Shown piece by piece: positions 16,597-26,185 of a stretch of DNA of 39,520 nt. A program made the translations under genes and the position numbers. The notes under the pieces were generated by a model. It was given only the letters and a program-made list of their open reading frames with translations. It had not been told where the DNA came from and searched no databases. Source of the stretch: Verrucomicrobiota bacterium (GTDB lineage: Bacteria > Verrucomicrobiota > Verrucomicrobiia > Limisphaerales > J093). Positions within the stretch are counted from its first letter, which is position 1. Each line of letters begins with the position of its first letter. The DNA lies in contig VHCO01000044.1 in the NCBI GenBank assembly GCA_016871715.1, positions 1 through 39,520 of the forward strand, written 5' to 3'.

Positions 16597-16626
16597 GCCA
16601 GGACTTTGGCTGCCAGGACTTTGGCT
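16597..16626. repeat. Tandem 15-bp direct repeat in a divergent promoter region
   Basis: GCCAGGACTTTGGCT at 16597-16611 is repeated exactly at 16612-16626 with no gap. It abuts the -35 of the plus-strand promoter and lies between two divergent genes. Each unit also has GCCA/TGGC arms, so each could be a protein-binding half-palindrome. Confidence 0.6.
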
Positions 16627-16654
16627 TGACTTTGCGATTCGCAAATCGTATCCA
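16626..16654 (+). promoter_or_regulatory. Promoter with embedded perfect operator palindrome
   Basis: TTGACT (16626-16631) and TATCCA (16649-16654) are separated by 17 bp and sit about 85 bp upstream of the gene at 16738. Between them lies a perfect 15-bp palindrome, TTTGCGATTCGCAAA (16631-16645). A repressor bound there would block RNA polymerase. The regulator is not identified. Confidence 0.5.
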
Positions 16655-16737
16655 GGCGTCGTTCGGTTTTCGGTTCCGTTGCTGGTTGCGGTCAATCTTC
16701 ACCTCATAACTGTCACCGTAGACAGAACGAGCAGGCC

Positions 16738-19647
16738 ATGAAACGCACGAAATGCTTGAGCACCAGGAGAACTCGTTGGATCACCCCTGAACGTTGGCGC
16801 GGCTGGGCGAGTTGCGCCCTGATTCCGGTCGCGGGCCTCATCGCGTTGGGGGCTCCCCCTGGCCCCGAGCCGCAAGTGCCGGCGGGCGGGGGCGCGCCTG
16901 GGTCCTTCCCCAACACGAGCGTGACGGCTGTCAATGTGATCGCCCGCGGCAGCACCACCTTTAATAGTAACGTCGAGGTCGTTGGTTTCGACGGCCAAGG
17001 GCCGATCCCGTGGTCCGTGAACCGCTACAACCGGGGGGACTTCGCGCTCCGGTTGGCTCCGGCCAATCCGGTGGCGGCGAACGAGTCGCTTGGGCGTGGG
17101 TTTATCGATTTTGCAGATACGAGTCCTGGGCTGGCGGCCAGCCAGGCGTGGCGTCCGCACCCAAGCTTGGGGGTTATCATGCCGACCAGCCGGCAGAACG
17201 GCCCGATCGATTGGAACGACGGCGAAGGGCCGTTCTACCCCACGATCGCGTTGTCGGAGGCTTCGAGCGGCCCGGGCTATGACATGGTGAGCGGGGCGTA
17301 CGGGAACGGGAACCTGGACATCAACACCGGGCGGGCTGGGACGCATCCGTCGAGTCCAGAAGCGAACTTCAGTTTTTCGGTGGCGTGGTTTCCCTACGAT
17401 GAGGGCTGGCTCGGGGGCGAGATGGGGAATCCGACCTTGGCCGACCCGAGCGGGCTGCCGGATGGCAGTTCGCGATGGACGCAACCCAATGCCCACGCGG
17501 CGGGGCTTGTGCCGAGCATGGTGAAGTGGCTGGAGTTTCCTTCGTTCACGGGGATTTTCGGTGGGTTGGCCGAGGTCCGCTTGCCGGGGATCGACGCCCG
17601 CGAGGACGGCATGCTGTTCGCGACGTCGTCGGACGGGAACAGCGCGGTCAACATTGTGGGGGTGGCGCCGAAGGGGGACGGGAGCGGGTGGCTGGTGACG
17701 ATTCGGGAGGATTCAGAGGTGAGCGCGGAGGTGTTGGCCAGCGCGAGTGAATCCGAGTTTCAATTCTTGTACATTTCGTACCAGTCGGAGCGGCTGGTGG
17801 GTGGGCAGATCGATGGGAGCACTGGCCAGAAACGCAAGGCGGTCGGCGACTTCGTGTCGGTGCGCAGGGGGCCTGGCACCTACGAACTCACTGTTCCGGG
17901 CAAGACCGGGGGCTCAGGCATGTGGTTGCTGCAGGCGGCCGAGCTCGAACCCAACACGAGCGAACCGCTGGCCACGCGGGCGTTTCTCAGCTACGAATAC
18001 CAGAACGACAAGTTCGTGGTCCAAAGCCGCGTAGTCGTGAGCGACACGCAGGCCGACCTGCGCGACACGAGCTTCTACGCGGTGTGGGTCGACTTCACGG
18101 ACCCGCTGTCAGCGCCGGCTGGGCCGCGGCTGCGCAGCCTAGGCCCGGTGGCGGTCAATCAGGAGAATGTCACTCTCAAGGAAGCCAATGTGGCTGCTCA
18201 CACGACCGAACCCGAGGCCCTGGTGACAACGATCGACTCGGTGAATGCGGGGTTCTATGTGGACCCGATCAGCGGGCAACTGGCCGCAGCCGCGTTGGTG
18301 GGCCGCTTCTACGACCCCCGCACGCTGGCTCCGTTGGGGGATGAGTTTGTCATCCTGGGCAATCCCTACGGCACGTTCACGCGCCACGACGTGAAGTTTA
18401 ACCCGGTGTCCAAGCAGTACGTGGTGGTGGCCAACGCGCGCAGCCACGGCCCGAGCGCGCGCGCGGTGCCGATGGTGGCGCTGGTCAAGTCCGCCGCCGA
18501 TGCGGCGGGCGGACCGCCGGTCGCTCGAGCGTTCACCTACCAGGAGAACACGGCCATCGATTTCGACGATGTAGCGGTCGCCGTGAGCAGCCGGAATGGC
18601 AATTTCCTGTTGGTGGCGGAGTACAAGTTCGCGGGCGAGGGCGAAGGCGCCGTGGGGGCGTTGTTCGGCAAGGACGGCACGCTATTGACGGCGCAGTTCG
18701 GGCGATTGGACTTGTTCCAGAGCATTGGCGACGAGGACGACCCGGATGTGGTGTATCTCGCCGACCGGGACGCCTTTCTGTATCTGTCGAACACCGACAA
18801 CTCGAACGGGTCAACGGGCCCGTGGAGCAACCGCATCGTGGGGTCCATCGTCGACGCGCAACCGGACGCTCAAGGTCGACTGGTGACGCGCCCTGAACAA
18901 CTCCTGTCGGATGGGGAGCCGGCGGGTCAGGCGGAGGGGCACGCCGTGGCGTTGCTGAATCCGTTCAATGGCGAGTTGATCATCGCGTATGACGTGGGGG
19001 GCAACAACGTCGCCAACGGGCATTTGTCGTTCTTCAACCTGGGCCAGGCTCCCGACTACGCTTTCACCGCGGCACGGCCGGAAGTGCCGTATTTAACCGG
19101 GTCCGGCGGCGATCCCTTCAAACACCAACATCCGCAGTTGGCGGTCAATCCTGGGCGAGGCGTGGTGGTGGTGGGCCACAGCGCTACGGCCAGCGATGTC
19201 GGCTACCCGAACGGGTATGTGTTTAGGGTGTTGGGCCCGGACGGATTGCCGTTGGCGAGTCCGTTCGCTACGCCCACGTTCTTGGCGGAGATCCCGGGCG
19301 GCATCAGCGGCAGCCCGAACTATCACCAGGTCGTCTATTCCCCTGCTACCGATTGGTTCGTGACGGCGTTCAACTCGAGCCCGGGGATCACCTATTTAGC
19401 AGGGTTGCGGGTGACATCGGACCACTTGCCGGCGGTGCAGCCGCCCACCCTTAGCATCGGGCGCAGCGGGAGCGAGGTGGTGCTCAGTTGGCCGACTTCG
19501 GCAGCGGGTTATGTGCTCGAGGGGGCCGATAGCTTGGGGCCTGCAAACTGGGCTGACGTCGTCGGGGCACCCACACAGGAGGGGGGCCTGAACAAACTGA
19601 CCGTGCCCGCTACAGGGGCGGCTAGGTTCTATCGGCTCAGGAAATAG
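16738..19647 (+). CDS. Large secreted protein of unknown function
   Basis: A 969-residue protein with an N-terminal basic region and hydrophobic segment (ALIPVAGLIALGA, about 27-39). No catalytic family was recognised. The first half is rich in beta structure with Trp/Gly-containing motifs ('VAWFPYDEGWLGGEMG'). The second half has recurring blades such as 'NPVSKQYVVVANARS', 'DPDVVYLADRDAFLYLSN', 'NPFNGELIIAYDV' and 'SPATDWFVTAFNS', which look like beta-propeller repeats. The last 50 residues ('VVLSWPTSAAGYVLEGAD' to 'ARFYRLRK') form the short C-terminal beta-domain common on verrucomicrobial secreted proteins. Its 3' end overlaps the convergent PEP-CTERM gene by 11 bp. Confidence 0.75.
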   Translation: MKRTKCLSTRRTRWITPERWRGWASCALIPVAGLIALGAPPGPEPQVPAGGGAPGSFPNTSVTAVNVIARGSTTFNSNVEVVGFDGQGPIPWSVNRYNRGDFALRLAPANPVAANESLGRGFIDFADTSPGLAASQAWRPHPSLGVIMPTSRQNGPIDWNDGEGPFYPTIALSEASSGPGYDMVSGAYGNGNLDINTGRAGTHPSSPEANFSFSVAWFPYDEGWLGGEMGNPTLADPSGLPDGSSRWTQPNAHAAGLVPSMVKWLEFPSFTGIFGGLAEVRLPGIDAREDGMLFATSSDGNSAVNIVGVAPKGDGSGWLVTIREDSEVSAEVLASASESEFQFLYISYQSERLVGGQIDGSTGQKRKAVGDFVSVRRGPGTYELTVPGKTGGSGMWLLQAAELEPNTSEPLATRAFLSYEYQNDKFVVQSRVVVSDTQADLRDTSFYAVWVDFTDPLSAPAGPRLRSLGPVAVNQENVTLKEANVAAHTTEPEALVTTIDSVNAGFYVDPISGQLAAAALVGRFYDPRTLAPLGDEFVILGNPYGTFTRHDVKFNPVSKQYVVVANARSHGPSARAVPMVALVKSAADAAGGPPVARAFTYQENTAIDFDDVAVAVSSRNGNFLLVAEYKFAGEGEGAVGALFGKDGTLLTAQFGRLDLFQSIGDEDDPDVVYLADRDAFLYLSNTDNSNGSTGPWSNRIVGSIVDAQPDAQGRLVTRPEQLLSDGEPAGQAEGHAVALLNPFNGELIIAYDVGGNNVANGHLSFFNLGQAPDYAFTAARPEVPYLTGSGGDPFKHQHPQLAVNPGRGVVVVGHSATASDVGYPNGYVFRVLGPDGLPLASPFATPTFLAEIPGGISGSPNYHQVVYSPATDWFVTAFNSSPGITYLAGLRVTSDHLPAVQPPTLSIGRSGSEVVLSWPTSAAGYVLEGADSLGPANWADVVGAPTQEGGLNKLTVPATGAARFYRLRK

Positions 19648-20704
19648 GCGGTGCGGCGCAGGGTAGCTTGGGCTGGCGCAGACGGCGCACGACGGCGAAA
19701 CCGCCCAGAACCGTCGCGCAGATGGCGGCGTAAGCCTCGGGCTCGGGGACGGGGGCAAAGCTGACCGGGCCGACGTAGAAGGACATCCTGCCGGAGTCGT
19801 AGACGGTCGAGTTGAACGAGTCGCCGTCGGAGAAGCCGGAGATGGCGATGCTTTGCACGGGGGAGGTCTCCCATTTCAGGATGGCACGACCGTACTCGTT
19901 GGCGCCTTGGTATCCTTTGCCGTACAGGTGGTAGACGCCATCGTCGGCCGGGGAACCGGCGTTGGTGGCCAGGCCGTTGGGATTGAGGGTCAGTTGCGGA
20001 TCGACCGCCAGGTTGCTGAGCTTGTTGGCCGCTCCGAAGTTCGGTCCGGTGGCATCCCACAGGCCGTGCGCCAGGGACGAACCATCGGTCAACGCGCTCG
20101 CATTCCACAGGGAGCTGGCCTTGATGACGGGCCCGGTGGCGTCGGCACTGCCGAAGGCGCGAATGACGGCGTGCTCCCAGGTGTCCAGGATCGACAAGCT
20201 GCCGACCAGGAACTCGCGCACGAAGACTGGCTCCGAGAACGAGAGGACGACGGTGGCCGGGGTGATGGGCGGGTTCGCTGGCGGGACGGAGCCGGTGTCG
20301 ATGATGTCGCGGGTGACGCGCAGGGCGTAGGTGCCCGCCACACGGCTGTCGGGCAGGGGCTGACCGGCGCCGGGTTTGCCGTAGACATCGGGGCCCTGGC
20401 GCTGACCGCCGGTCTGATCGTACATGTTCTGCGAGTAATGGACGGTCACGCCGACGCCCATCCCGACGACGCCAAGAGCCTGGCTGAGGAAGTTATTCAA
20501 GCCGCCGCTCGCCGAGCCCAGGCCGGTGTACGGATTGAGTTCACGATTGACCGAGTCCAGATAGGTGTCCGAGCCGTTGAGGACGGCATTCTCAGTGAAG
20601 GGGACGGTACCCCAATTCAGGACGGCGTATTAAGCCTGGCCTGAGACCGAGAGCGCAGCCGCGGCGATCGCAAGTTGGCTTGCCACTTGTACCATGGGTC
20701 GCAT
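19637..20704 (-). pseudogene. PEP-CTERM protein gene interrupted by an in-frame TAA after the signal peptide
   Basis: From ATG 20704 the frame encodes a 24-residue signal peptide (ending SVSGQA), then TAA at 20632-20630, and continues in the same frame with YAVLNWGTVPFTENAVLNGS through a full mature domain to VPEPEAYAAICATVLGGFAV and a basic tail, the PEP-CTERM sorting signal. The stop replaces exactly the first mature codon; CAA to TAA (one C to T change) would restore the common start 'QA-QYAVLNWG'. Residual translation could only begin at internal codons (for example TTG 20500), without a signal peptide. It is a recent nonsense allele or a sequence error. A strong promoter lies upstream. 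Confidence 0.8.
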
Positions 20705-20773
20705 AGATCGTGTCGCTTACGGACGGATGATATCGACCGAGGAGTGGCAGGCTCCTCCCCGGAAAACCGCCGA

Positions 20774-20802
20774 AATAAAGCTCATCCGTGGCGGTTTGTC
20801 AA
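20774..20802 (-). promoter_or_regulatory. Sigma-70-type promoter of the interrupted PEP-CTERM gene
   Basis: On the minus strand a perfect TTGACA (20802-20797), a 17-bp spacer and TTTATT (20779-20774) give a predicted start near 20767 and a leader of about 63 nt. The leader contains a GAGGAG/CTCCTC hairpin (20757-20739, 7-nt loop). Together these are among the best promoter matches in the window. Confidence 0.6.
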
Positions 20803-20895
20803 ATCGGCGTACACGGAGCCGGGCGCGTGTCGGGTTTCGGGACGCCCCGTTGGCGCGGTGGCGCGCTTGGCGGAGTGGGCTGGAATGGGACCAGA

Positions 20896-23340
20896 CTATT
20901 TGCTTGCCGCCACAGGCAAGGTGGGGGCGGGGCGCTTGAGGAGTGCCGCGAGGTCGAGCAGGATCCGCTTGGTTTCGACGAGCACGACATCCGTCGTGAC
21001 GCTCTTGTCCTCCTCGTCCTCCGCTTCGGGATCGGGGTTGTCGGTCGGAGCAGAGGCGGAGGTCACGGCAGCCGGTGCGCCGGTCGAAGCCTGAGCCAAG
21101 TCGGGCGCGGCGGTGTTGGGGGTAGGAGGTTGGGTTGGGCTGGCGGGTTCGGCGGTGGGGTCGGTGGCGGCGGTGGTCTGGTTGGTTGAGAGCGGCGGGG
21201 GAAGTCCTGGCGTGTCGGCCAGCTTGAGCGTGATCTCGTAGGTCACAGCCTGCGATTCAACTCGGGCTAGGCGCTCGGCTTTTCGTGCTTTGGCGCGGGC
21301 GTCGTTTTCATCCTTTTCTTTCCGGCGCGCTGCTTCGTTGAGCGAGACGCTCTTGTCAGCCATCAGTTTGCGGAACCGCTCGGCGTCCTCGCGCACGTAA
21401 GCGAAGTCCGGGTCGATTTGCTGGCGCTCTTCACTGCGGCGGCGCAACTCCTCGATCAGGGCGGGCAACCGGTTTTCACGCTCGAAGGGTTCGCCGGCGA
21501 TCGTATCCCAGGGCAACGCGTAATCCTGGGAGTCTTCCCCGACTTCCATGTGGTTGTTGACCGAGGGTAGGACGACGTCGGGGGTGACGCCCCTGACTTG
21601 GGTGGAGGAGCCGGTGGCGCGATAAAACTTGCGGATGGTGACTTTGAGGGCGCCCGGATTGAAGTTGCGGGGGAACCGGTTGCTGTACTTGCCCAGCTCA
21701 TAGATGGTCTGGACGGTTCCTTTGCCGTGGGTGTTGCGATCGCCCACAACGAGCGCACGGCCGTAATCTTGGAGGGCGGCGGCGAGGATTTCGGAAGCGG
21801 AAGCGCTGAAGCGGCTGGTGAGGACGACAAGCGGGCCGTCATAGAGCAGTCCCGGGTCGGGGTCCATCTCGACGTTGATATCGCCGGAGGTATCGCGGAC
21901 CTGCACGATGGGGCCTTCTTTGATGAAGAGGCCGGTCAAGCGAATCGCCTCTTCGAGGGACCCGCCCCCGTTGCGGCGGAGGTCTAGGACGATCCCGGAC
22001 ACTTGTTCTGCCAACAGTTTGCGGATCAGCTTGGCGACGTCCTCGGTGGTGCTCTTGGGTTCGCTGCGGCCCTTCACGCCGGCCAGATCGAAGGTGGCGT
22101 AAAAGGAGGGCAGATCGATGACGCCAATCCGGCTGAGGCTGCCGTGGGAGTCGGGCAGTTCGATGAGCTTGGCCTTAGCCTCTTGGTCCTCGAGCTTGAT
22201 CTCGTCACGCACCAGGCCGATGACTTTCCGTTGCGCGGGGTCGGCAGCGTCGACGGGAATAACGGTGAGGGTGACCTCGGTGCCCTTGGCCCCGCGGATC
22301 ATCTCGACGACCTTGGTGAGTTTCATGTCGACGACGTCCACGGCCTCTTGGCCGGGTTGCTGCACGGCGATGATGCGGTCGCCGGGCTTGAGTTTCTTGC
22401 TGCGGGCGGCGGGCCCGCCGGCGACGAGACTTTCGATCTTGCAGTAGCCGTCTTCGGAGCGGAGGAGGGCGCCGATGCCGAACAGGGAGAGCTTCATGCT
22501 GATGGCGAAGTTCTCGAGTTGGGCCTTGCCCATATAGTCCGAGTGCGGGTCGTAGGCCTGCGCGAGCGCGGTGAGGTAGAACTGGAGGACTTCGTCGGCG
22601 TCGAATTCGCCGAAGGTGCGCAGAAGCCGCTTGTAGCGGTTCGAGAGGGTCTTGACGATCTCCTCGGGTTTCTGCTGGTTAAGCTTTTCCTGGAGGTACT
22701 CGTAGCGGAGGTGGGTTTTCCAGAGATCCTGCGCGGCGGGCAGGTCTTTGGGCCAGGCAGCATCCTTGCGGTTTGGGGTATAACGATCTTCCCCAGTGAA
22801 CTCGAAGCGGTGTTCCTGCAGCAAGCTGGCCACGAACTCGACGCGTTGCTCGATGCGCTGCAAGACGCGCGCGAAGATCACGTTCGCCGGCCCGGTGTCG
22901 CCTTCGTTTCGCGTCAGGTCGTCCAGCTTGGTGCGGTAGCGCTCGAACTCGGCCAGATCCGGCTGCAGGAAATGGATGTGCATCGGATCGAGCAGTTCCA
23001 GGAATCGATCCAGGAACCGCGCCGAGATCTCGTCGTCGAAGGCGTGGCGAGAATAGTGGGTTCGTTCGAGGAGATGGGCGGCTAGGCGGGCGATGCTCGA
23101 ATCGTATTGGCCCGCCACCAGCGGCAGCACTGTGGCGTATTTGCTACTGAAGGTGATCAGGTCCAGGACCGGGTCCGTGGGTATCGGAGCCTGCGCGACC
23201 TTCGGGGCCGAAGGCGCGGGTTGGGGCGCTGGATTCGCGGCGAAGGCGCCCGGCGCCAGTAAGATCCCGAGCACGCTCACACTCAGGGCCAGCCGCCCAA
23301 CCGACCCGCGCAGGACGCCAATGATTCCTTTCATGTTCAT
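20896..23340 (-). CDS. prc: Tail-specific (C-terminal processing) protease, S41 family
   Basis: An 814-residue periplasmic serine protease that degrades or trims proteins from their C-terminus. In order: signal peptide (about 1-34), N-terminal helical domain ('FSSKYATVLPL', 'FLELLDPMHIHFL'), PDZ domain ('ESLVAGGPAARSKKLKPGDRI'), and the S41 core with the Ser in 'SRFSASASEI' near 513 and the Lys in 'HGKGTVQ' near 539. The DUF3340-like C-terminal part is followed by a Pro/Thr/Ala-rich linker (about 700-785), which is longer than in E. coli Prc (682 residues). The start at 23340 (MNMKGIIG) was chosen because the upstream extension overlaps the predicted promoter. Divergent from lysA. Confidence 0.92.
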   Translation of the reverse strand: MNMKGIIGVLRGSVGRLALSVSVLGILLAPGAFAANPAPQPAPSAPKVAQAPIPTDPVLDLITFSSKYATVLPLVAGQYDSSIARLAAHLLERTHYSRHAFDDEISARFLDRFLELLDPMHIHFLQPDLAEFERYRTKLDDLTRNEGDTGPANVIFARVLQRIEQRVEFVASLLQEHRFEFTGEDRYTPNRKDAAWPKDLPAAQDLWKTHLRYEYLQEKLNQQKPEEIVKTLSNRYKRLLRTFGEFDADEVLQFYLTALAQAYDPHSDYMGKAQLENFAISMKLSLFGIGALLRSEDGYCKIESLVAGGPAARSKKLKPGDRIIAVQQPGQEAVDVVDMKLTKVVEMIRGAKGTEVTLTVIPVDAADPAQRKVIGLVRDEIKLEDQEAKAKLIELPDSHGSLSRIGVIDLPSFYATFDLAGVKGRSEPKSTTEDVAKLIRKLLAEQVSGIVLDLRRNGGGSLEEAIRLTGLFIKEGPIVQVRDTSGDINVEMDPDPGLLYDGPLVVLTSRFSASASEILAAALQDYGRALVVGDRNTHGKGTVQTIYELGKYSNRFPRNFNPGALKVTIRKFYRATGSSTQVRGVTPDVVLPSVNNHMEVGEDSQDYALPWDTIAGEPFERENRLPALIEELRRRSEERQQIDPDFAYVREDAERFRKLMADKSVSLNEAARRKEKDENDARAKARKAERLARVESQAVTYEITLKLADTPGLPPPLSTNQTTAATDPTAEPASPTQPPTPNTAAPDLAQASTGAPAAVTSASAPTDNPDPEAEDEEDKSVTTDVVLVETKRILLDLAALLKRPAPTLPVAASK

Positions 23341-23356
23341 ACCCGATCTTTTGGAC

Positions 23357-23384
23357 AAGATAGACGAAATGACCATCAGGGCAA
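23357..23384 (-). promoter_or_regulatory. Possible promoter of the S41 protease gene
   Basis: TTGCCC (23384-23379), a 16-bp spacer and TATCTT (23362-23357) on the minus strand. The start of transcription would be near 23350, only about 10 nt before the ATG at 23340, which argues against the more upstream start codon at 23376. Partial consensus only. Confidence 0.3.
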
Positions 23385-23554
23385 GCGAGTTGAACGGGCG
23401 CTCTCATCGGTGCGCGGGCGCTCCGTGGCCAACCGCCTCGCGAGTGCGGCGCCGGGAGAGGCGGCCTTGGGGCGTGGCAGGGGTGACTGGAGGCGTGCGC
23501 GGCGCGCAGCGCAAGCGTGACAAGGAGCGGGTCGCTTTGGCATAAAGAGGCGCG

Positions 23555-24853
23555 ATGCATGAGTTCCGTTATGTGGGCGGGCAACTGCACTGCGAGCGAG
23601 CGGCGGTGGCTGCGCTGGCGGAGCAGCATGGCACGCCGCTATTCGTCTATTCGCAGGGCACGCTCCAGGCGCAGTACGAGCGCCTCGACAGCGCCCTAGC
23701 GCCGCTGGATCATCGGATCTGCTACGCACTCAAGGCGAACTCGAACCTGGCCGTGCTCCGGACGTTCGCACAAGCAGGGGCGGGGTTTGACCTCGTCAGT
23801 GGCGGGGAGCTGGAGCGCGTCCTGGCCGCGGGCGGGGACCCTAGCCGGTGCATCTTTGCCGGGGTGGGCAAGACCGAAGGGGAGATCGCGTTAGCCTTGC
23901 GGCACGGTATCTACGCGTTGAACGCCGAGAGCGAGGCGGAGTTGGCGCGGATCGATCGCGTGGCGGCGCGGCTGAAGCGGGTGGCGCCGGTGGCGGTGCG
24001 GGTGAACCCGAATGTCGAGGCTGGCACCCACGCCAAGATCACTACGGGGACTTACGACAACAAGTTTGGGATTGCCTTCGAGGAGGTCGAAGCGGTGTAT
24101 GCCCGGGCCGCCCGACGGCGGCACCTGCGCCTGCGCGGCGTGCAGATGCACATCGGCTCCCAACTCACGGCGGTCCAACCCTTCGAGCGCGCGGTTCGCA
24201 AGGTGGCACCGCTGGCGGAGACCCTTCGCGCACGGCATGGCTTGGAGTTCTTCAGCATCGGCGGTGGCATGGGCATCGTTTACCGCGACGCGCTGGCTAG
24301 CGGCGCCCCGGCTTGGTGGCGTTCCGCCGCGGCTCGGCGGCTGGTGACACCGGCGCGCTACGCGGCCGTGTTGGTGCCATTGCTGCGACCGCTGGGTCTA
24401 AAGATCTTGCTCGAGCCCGGCCGGTTCCTGGTGGGCAACGCCGGCATTCTGGTCACGCGGGTCGAGCACGTGAAGCGGACCGGCCGGAAGACCTTCGTGA
24501 TTGTGGATGCGGCGATGAACGACCTGATCCGGCCGGCGTTCTACGATGCCTACCACGAAATCGTCCCGGTCCGACGGCGTGGCGGCCGGCGACGGGCGGC
24601 GGACGTGGTCGGGCCGGTGTGCGAATCTGGCGATTACTTCTGCCAGGATCGGCCGTTGCCTCAGGTGCGGGAGGGGGAATACCTGGCGTTGATGAGTGCC
24701 GGGGCCTACGGCTCGGTGATGGGTTCGAACTACAACAGCCGTCCCTGGGCAGCGGAGGTGTTGGTGCGGGGGGGGCGATCGAGCGTGGTGCGAACCCGCC
24801 AGGCAGTGGTAGATCTTTGGCGGGGGGAACGCCTCGCGGCCTGGCAAGGTTGA
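23555..24853 (+). CDS. lysA: Diaminopimelate decarboxylase
   Basis: A 432-residue PLP enzyme of fold type III that converts meso-diaminopimelate to lysine, the last step of lysine synthesis. PLP binds Lys60 in YALKANSN. Other family motifs are present: 'GFDLVSGGELERVL', 'RGVQMHIGSQL', the phosphate-binding 'SIGGGMGI', 'LLEPGRFLVGNAG', 'VVGPVCESGDYF' (Cys near 355, from the partner active site of the dimer) and 'SAGAYGSVMGSNYNSRP'. The length is normal for LysA. AAAGAGG lies just upstream of the ATG as a ribosome site. No lysine riboswitch was recognised in the 214-bp intergenic region shared with the S41 gene. Confidence 0.96.
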   Translation: MHEFRYVGGQLHCERAAVAALAEQHGTPLFVYSQGTLQAQYERLDSALAPLDHRICYALKANSNLAVLRTFAQAGAGFDLVSGGELERVLAAGGDPSRCIFAGVGKTEGEIALALRHGIYALNAESEAELARIDRVAARLKRVAPVAVRVNPNVEAGTHAKITTGTYDNKFGIAFEEVEAVYARAARRRHLRLRGVQMHIGSQLTAVQPFERAVRKVAPLAETLRARHGLEFFSIGGGMGIVYRDALASGAPAWWRSAAARRLVTPARYAAVLVPLLRPLGLKILLEPGRFLVGNAGILVTRVEHVKRTGRKTFVIVDAAMNDLIRPAFYDAYHEIVPVRRRGGRRRAADVVGPVCESGDYFCQDRPLPQVREGEYLALMSAGAYGSVMGSNYNSRPWAAEVLVRGGRSSVVRTRQAVVDLWRGERLAAWQG

Positions 24854-24893
24854 AGGTGCCCGAGCTGAGGTTGTCGACATGTTGCTGGGTGAT

Positions 24894-24922
24894 TTGACTT
24901 GTGGTTGAACCGGGATTACTAG
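24894..24922 (+). promoter_or_regulatory. Candidate recA promoter
   Basis: TTGACT (24894-24899), a 17-bp spacer and TACTAG (24917-24922), about 140 bp upstream of recA. The -10 is weak. No LexA-type palindrome could be made out near it. Confidence 0.3.
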
Positions 24923-24929
24923 TGAGCCT

Positions 24930-24971
24930 GCGTGACTCGCTCCCCGCCCTGCGGGCGAGAGGGTCGCACGC
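24930..24971. repeat. Nested inverted repeat between lysA and recA
   Basis: Outer arms GCGTG/CACGC (24930-24934 and 24967-24971) enclose a hairpin CGCCC-TGC-GGGCG (24945-24957). It lacks a U-tract. It could terminate lysA transcription, act in the recA leader, or be a dispersed intergenic repeat. Confidence 0.4.
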
Positions 24972-25059
24972 TGGACCTGACGAGTTGAGGAGATGCCCCG
25001 AGCCTCACGGACTCCCGTGGGCTAACCCAGTGCAGGAGTGAGAACTGAAGGAGAGCGTT

Positions 25060-26130
25060 ATGCCACCGAAAACCTCTGAAAAGTCATCTGCCCCCGAGAG
25101 AGTTGCCCCGGACGCGACCCGGGTGGCGGCGGTACGCCAGCGCGATCTGGACGCCGCCATCAGCAGCATCACCAAGACCTTCGGGGAGGGGAGCATCATG
25201 CGCTTGGGCGACGCCCGCGCGCAGACCAAGATCGAGGTGATCCCCACCGGCGCCCTGGCGGTCGATTTGGCGCTCGGGGTAGGCGGGATTCCGCGCGGTC
25301 GCGTGGTGGAGATTTTCGGGCCGGAGTCGTCGGGGAAGACCACGCTCATGCTGCACGTGATTGCCAGCGCGCAGCGAGGGGGTGGCTTGGCGGCGTTCAT
25401 CGATGCCGAACACGCCCTGGACCCGGCCTATGCGAAGAAGTTGGGGGTGAACCTCGACGACCTGCTGGTCTCGCAGCCGGACAGTGGCGAGGAAGCGCTG
25501 ACGATCTGCGAGACCCTCGCGCGGTCGAACGCCCTGGATGTGATCGTGATCGACTCGGTGGCGGCCCTGGTGCCGAAGGCGGAGCTCGAGGGCGAGATGG
25601 GCATGGCCACCATGGGCATGCAGGCGCGGCTGATGAGCCAAGCCCTGCGCAAGCTCACCGCCATTCTTGCCAAGGCCAAGACCACCTGCGTCTTTACGAA
25701 TCAAATCCGTGAGAAAGTCGGAATCATGTTTGGCAACCCCGAGACCACCCCGGGCGGCAAGGCCCTGAAGTTCTACGCCAGCGTTCGCCTCGACATCCGC
25801 CGCAAGGACTCGCTCAAAGACAGCGCCGGCAATGTCATTGGCAACCATGTCAAGGTCAAGGTGGTAAAGAACAAGGTCGCTCCGCCTTTCGCTGAAGCCG
25901 AGTTCGACATCTACTTCAACCAAGGCATCAACAAAGAAGGCAGCATCCTGGATGTCGGCCTGGACCATGGTGTCGTCGAGAAGAAAGGCGCCTGGCTCCA
26001 GTTCGCCGGCGAGTTGATCGGGCAAGGCAAAGACGCCGCCCAGCGCGCGCTCCAGGAGAAGCCTGACCTGGCGCGGAAGATCCTCGAGGCCATCCTGGCC
26101 AAGCGTGCGGCCGCTCCGGCTGCGGCCTGA
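25060..26130 (+). CDS. recA: Recombinase RecA
   Basis: A 356-residue DNA-dependent ATPase for homologous recombination and SOS induction. The N-terminal block '[22 protein letters not shown]' is typical. Walker A is GPESSGKTT near 87-95, Walker B '[14 protein letters not shown]', with '[22 protein letters not shown]' and the DNA-binding L2 region '[21 protein letters not shown]'. The C-terminus has an Ala-rich tail ([10 protein letters not shown]) instead of the acidic tail of E. coli RecA. AAGGAG at 25048-25053 is a good ribosome site for the ATG at 25060. Confidence 0.98.
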   Translation: MPPKTSEKSSAPERVAPDATRVAAVRQRDLDAAISSITKTFGEGSIMRLGDARAQTKIEVIPTGALAVDLALGVGGIPRGRVVEIFGPESSGKTTLMLHVIASAQRGGGLAAFIDAEHALDPAYAKKLGVNLDDLLVSQPDSGEEALTICETLARSNALDVIVIDSVAALVPKAELEGEMGMATMGMQARLMSQALRKLTAILAKAKTTCVFTNQIREKVGIMFGNPETTPGGKALKFYASVRLDIRRKDSLKDSAGNVIGNHVKVKVVKNKVAPPFAEAEFDIYFNQGINKEGSILDVGLDHGVVEKKGAWLQFAGELIGQGKDAAQRALQEKPDLARKILEAILAKRAAAPAAA

Positions 26131-26185
26131 GCCCGAGCCGAGCGCAAGCGCGCGAGTCGCTCGTTTGCCCTTGCCCCATTGCTGC

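Noticed and set aside
24854..25059. SOS box upstream of recA
   Set aside because: No convincing LexA palindrome of the known types could be found in this interval.
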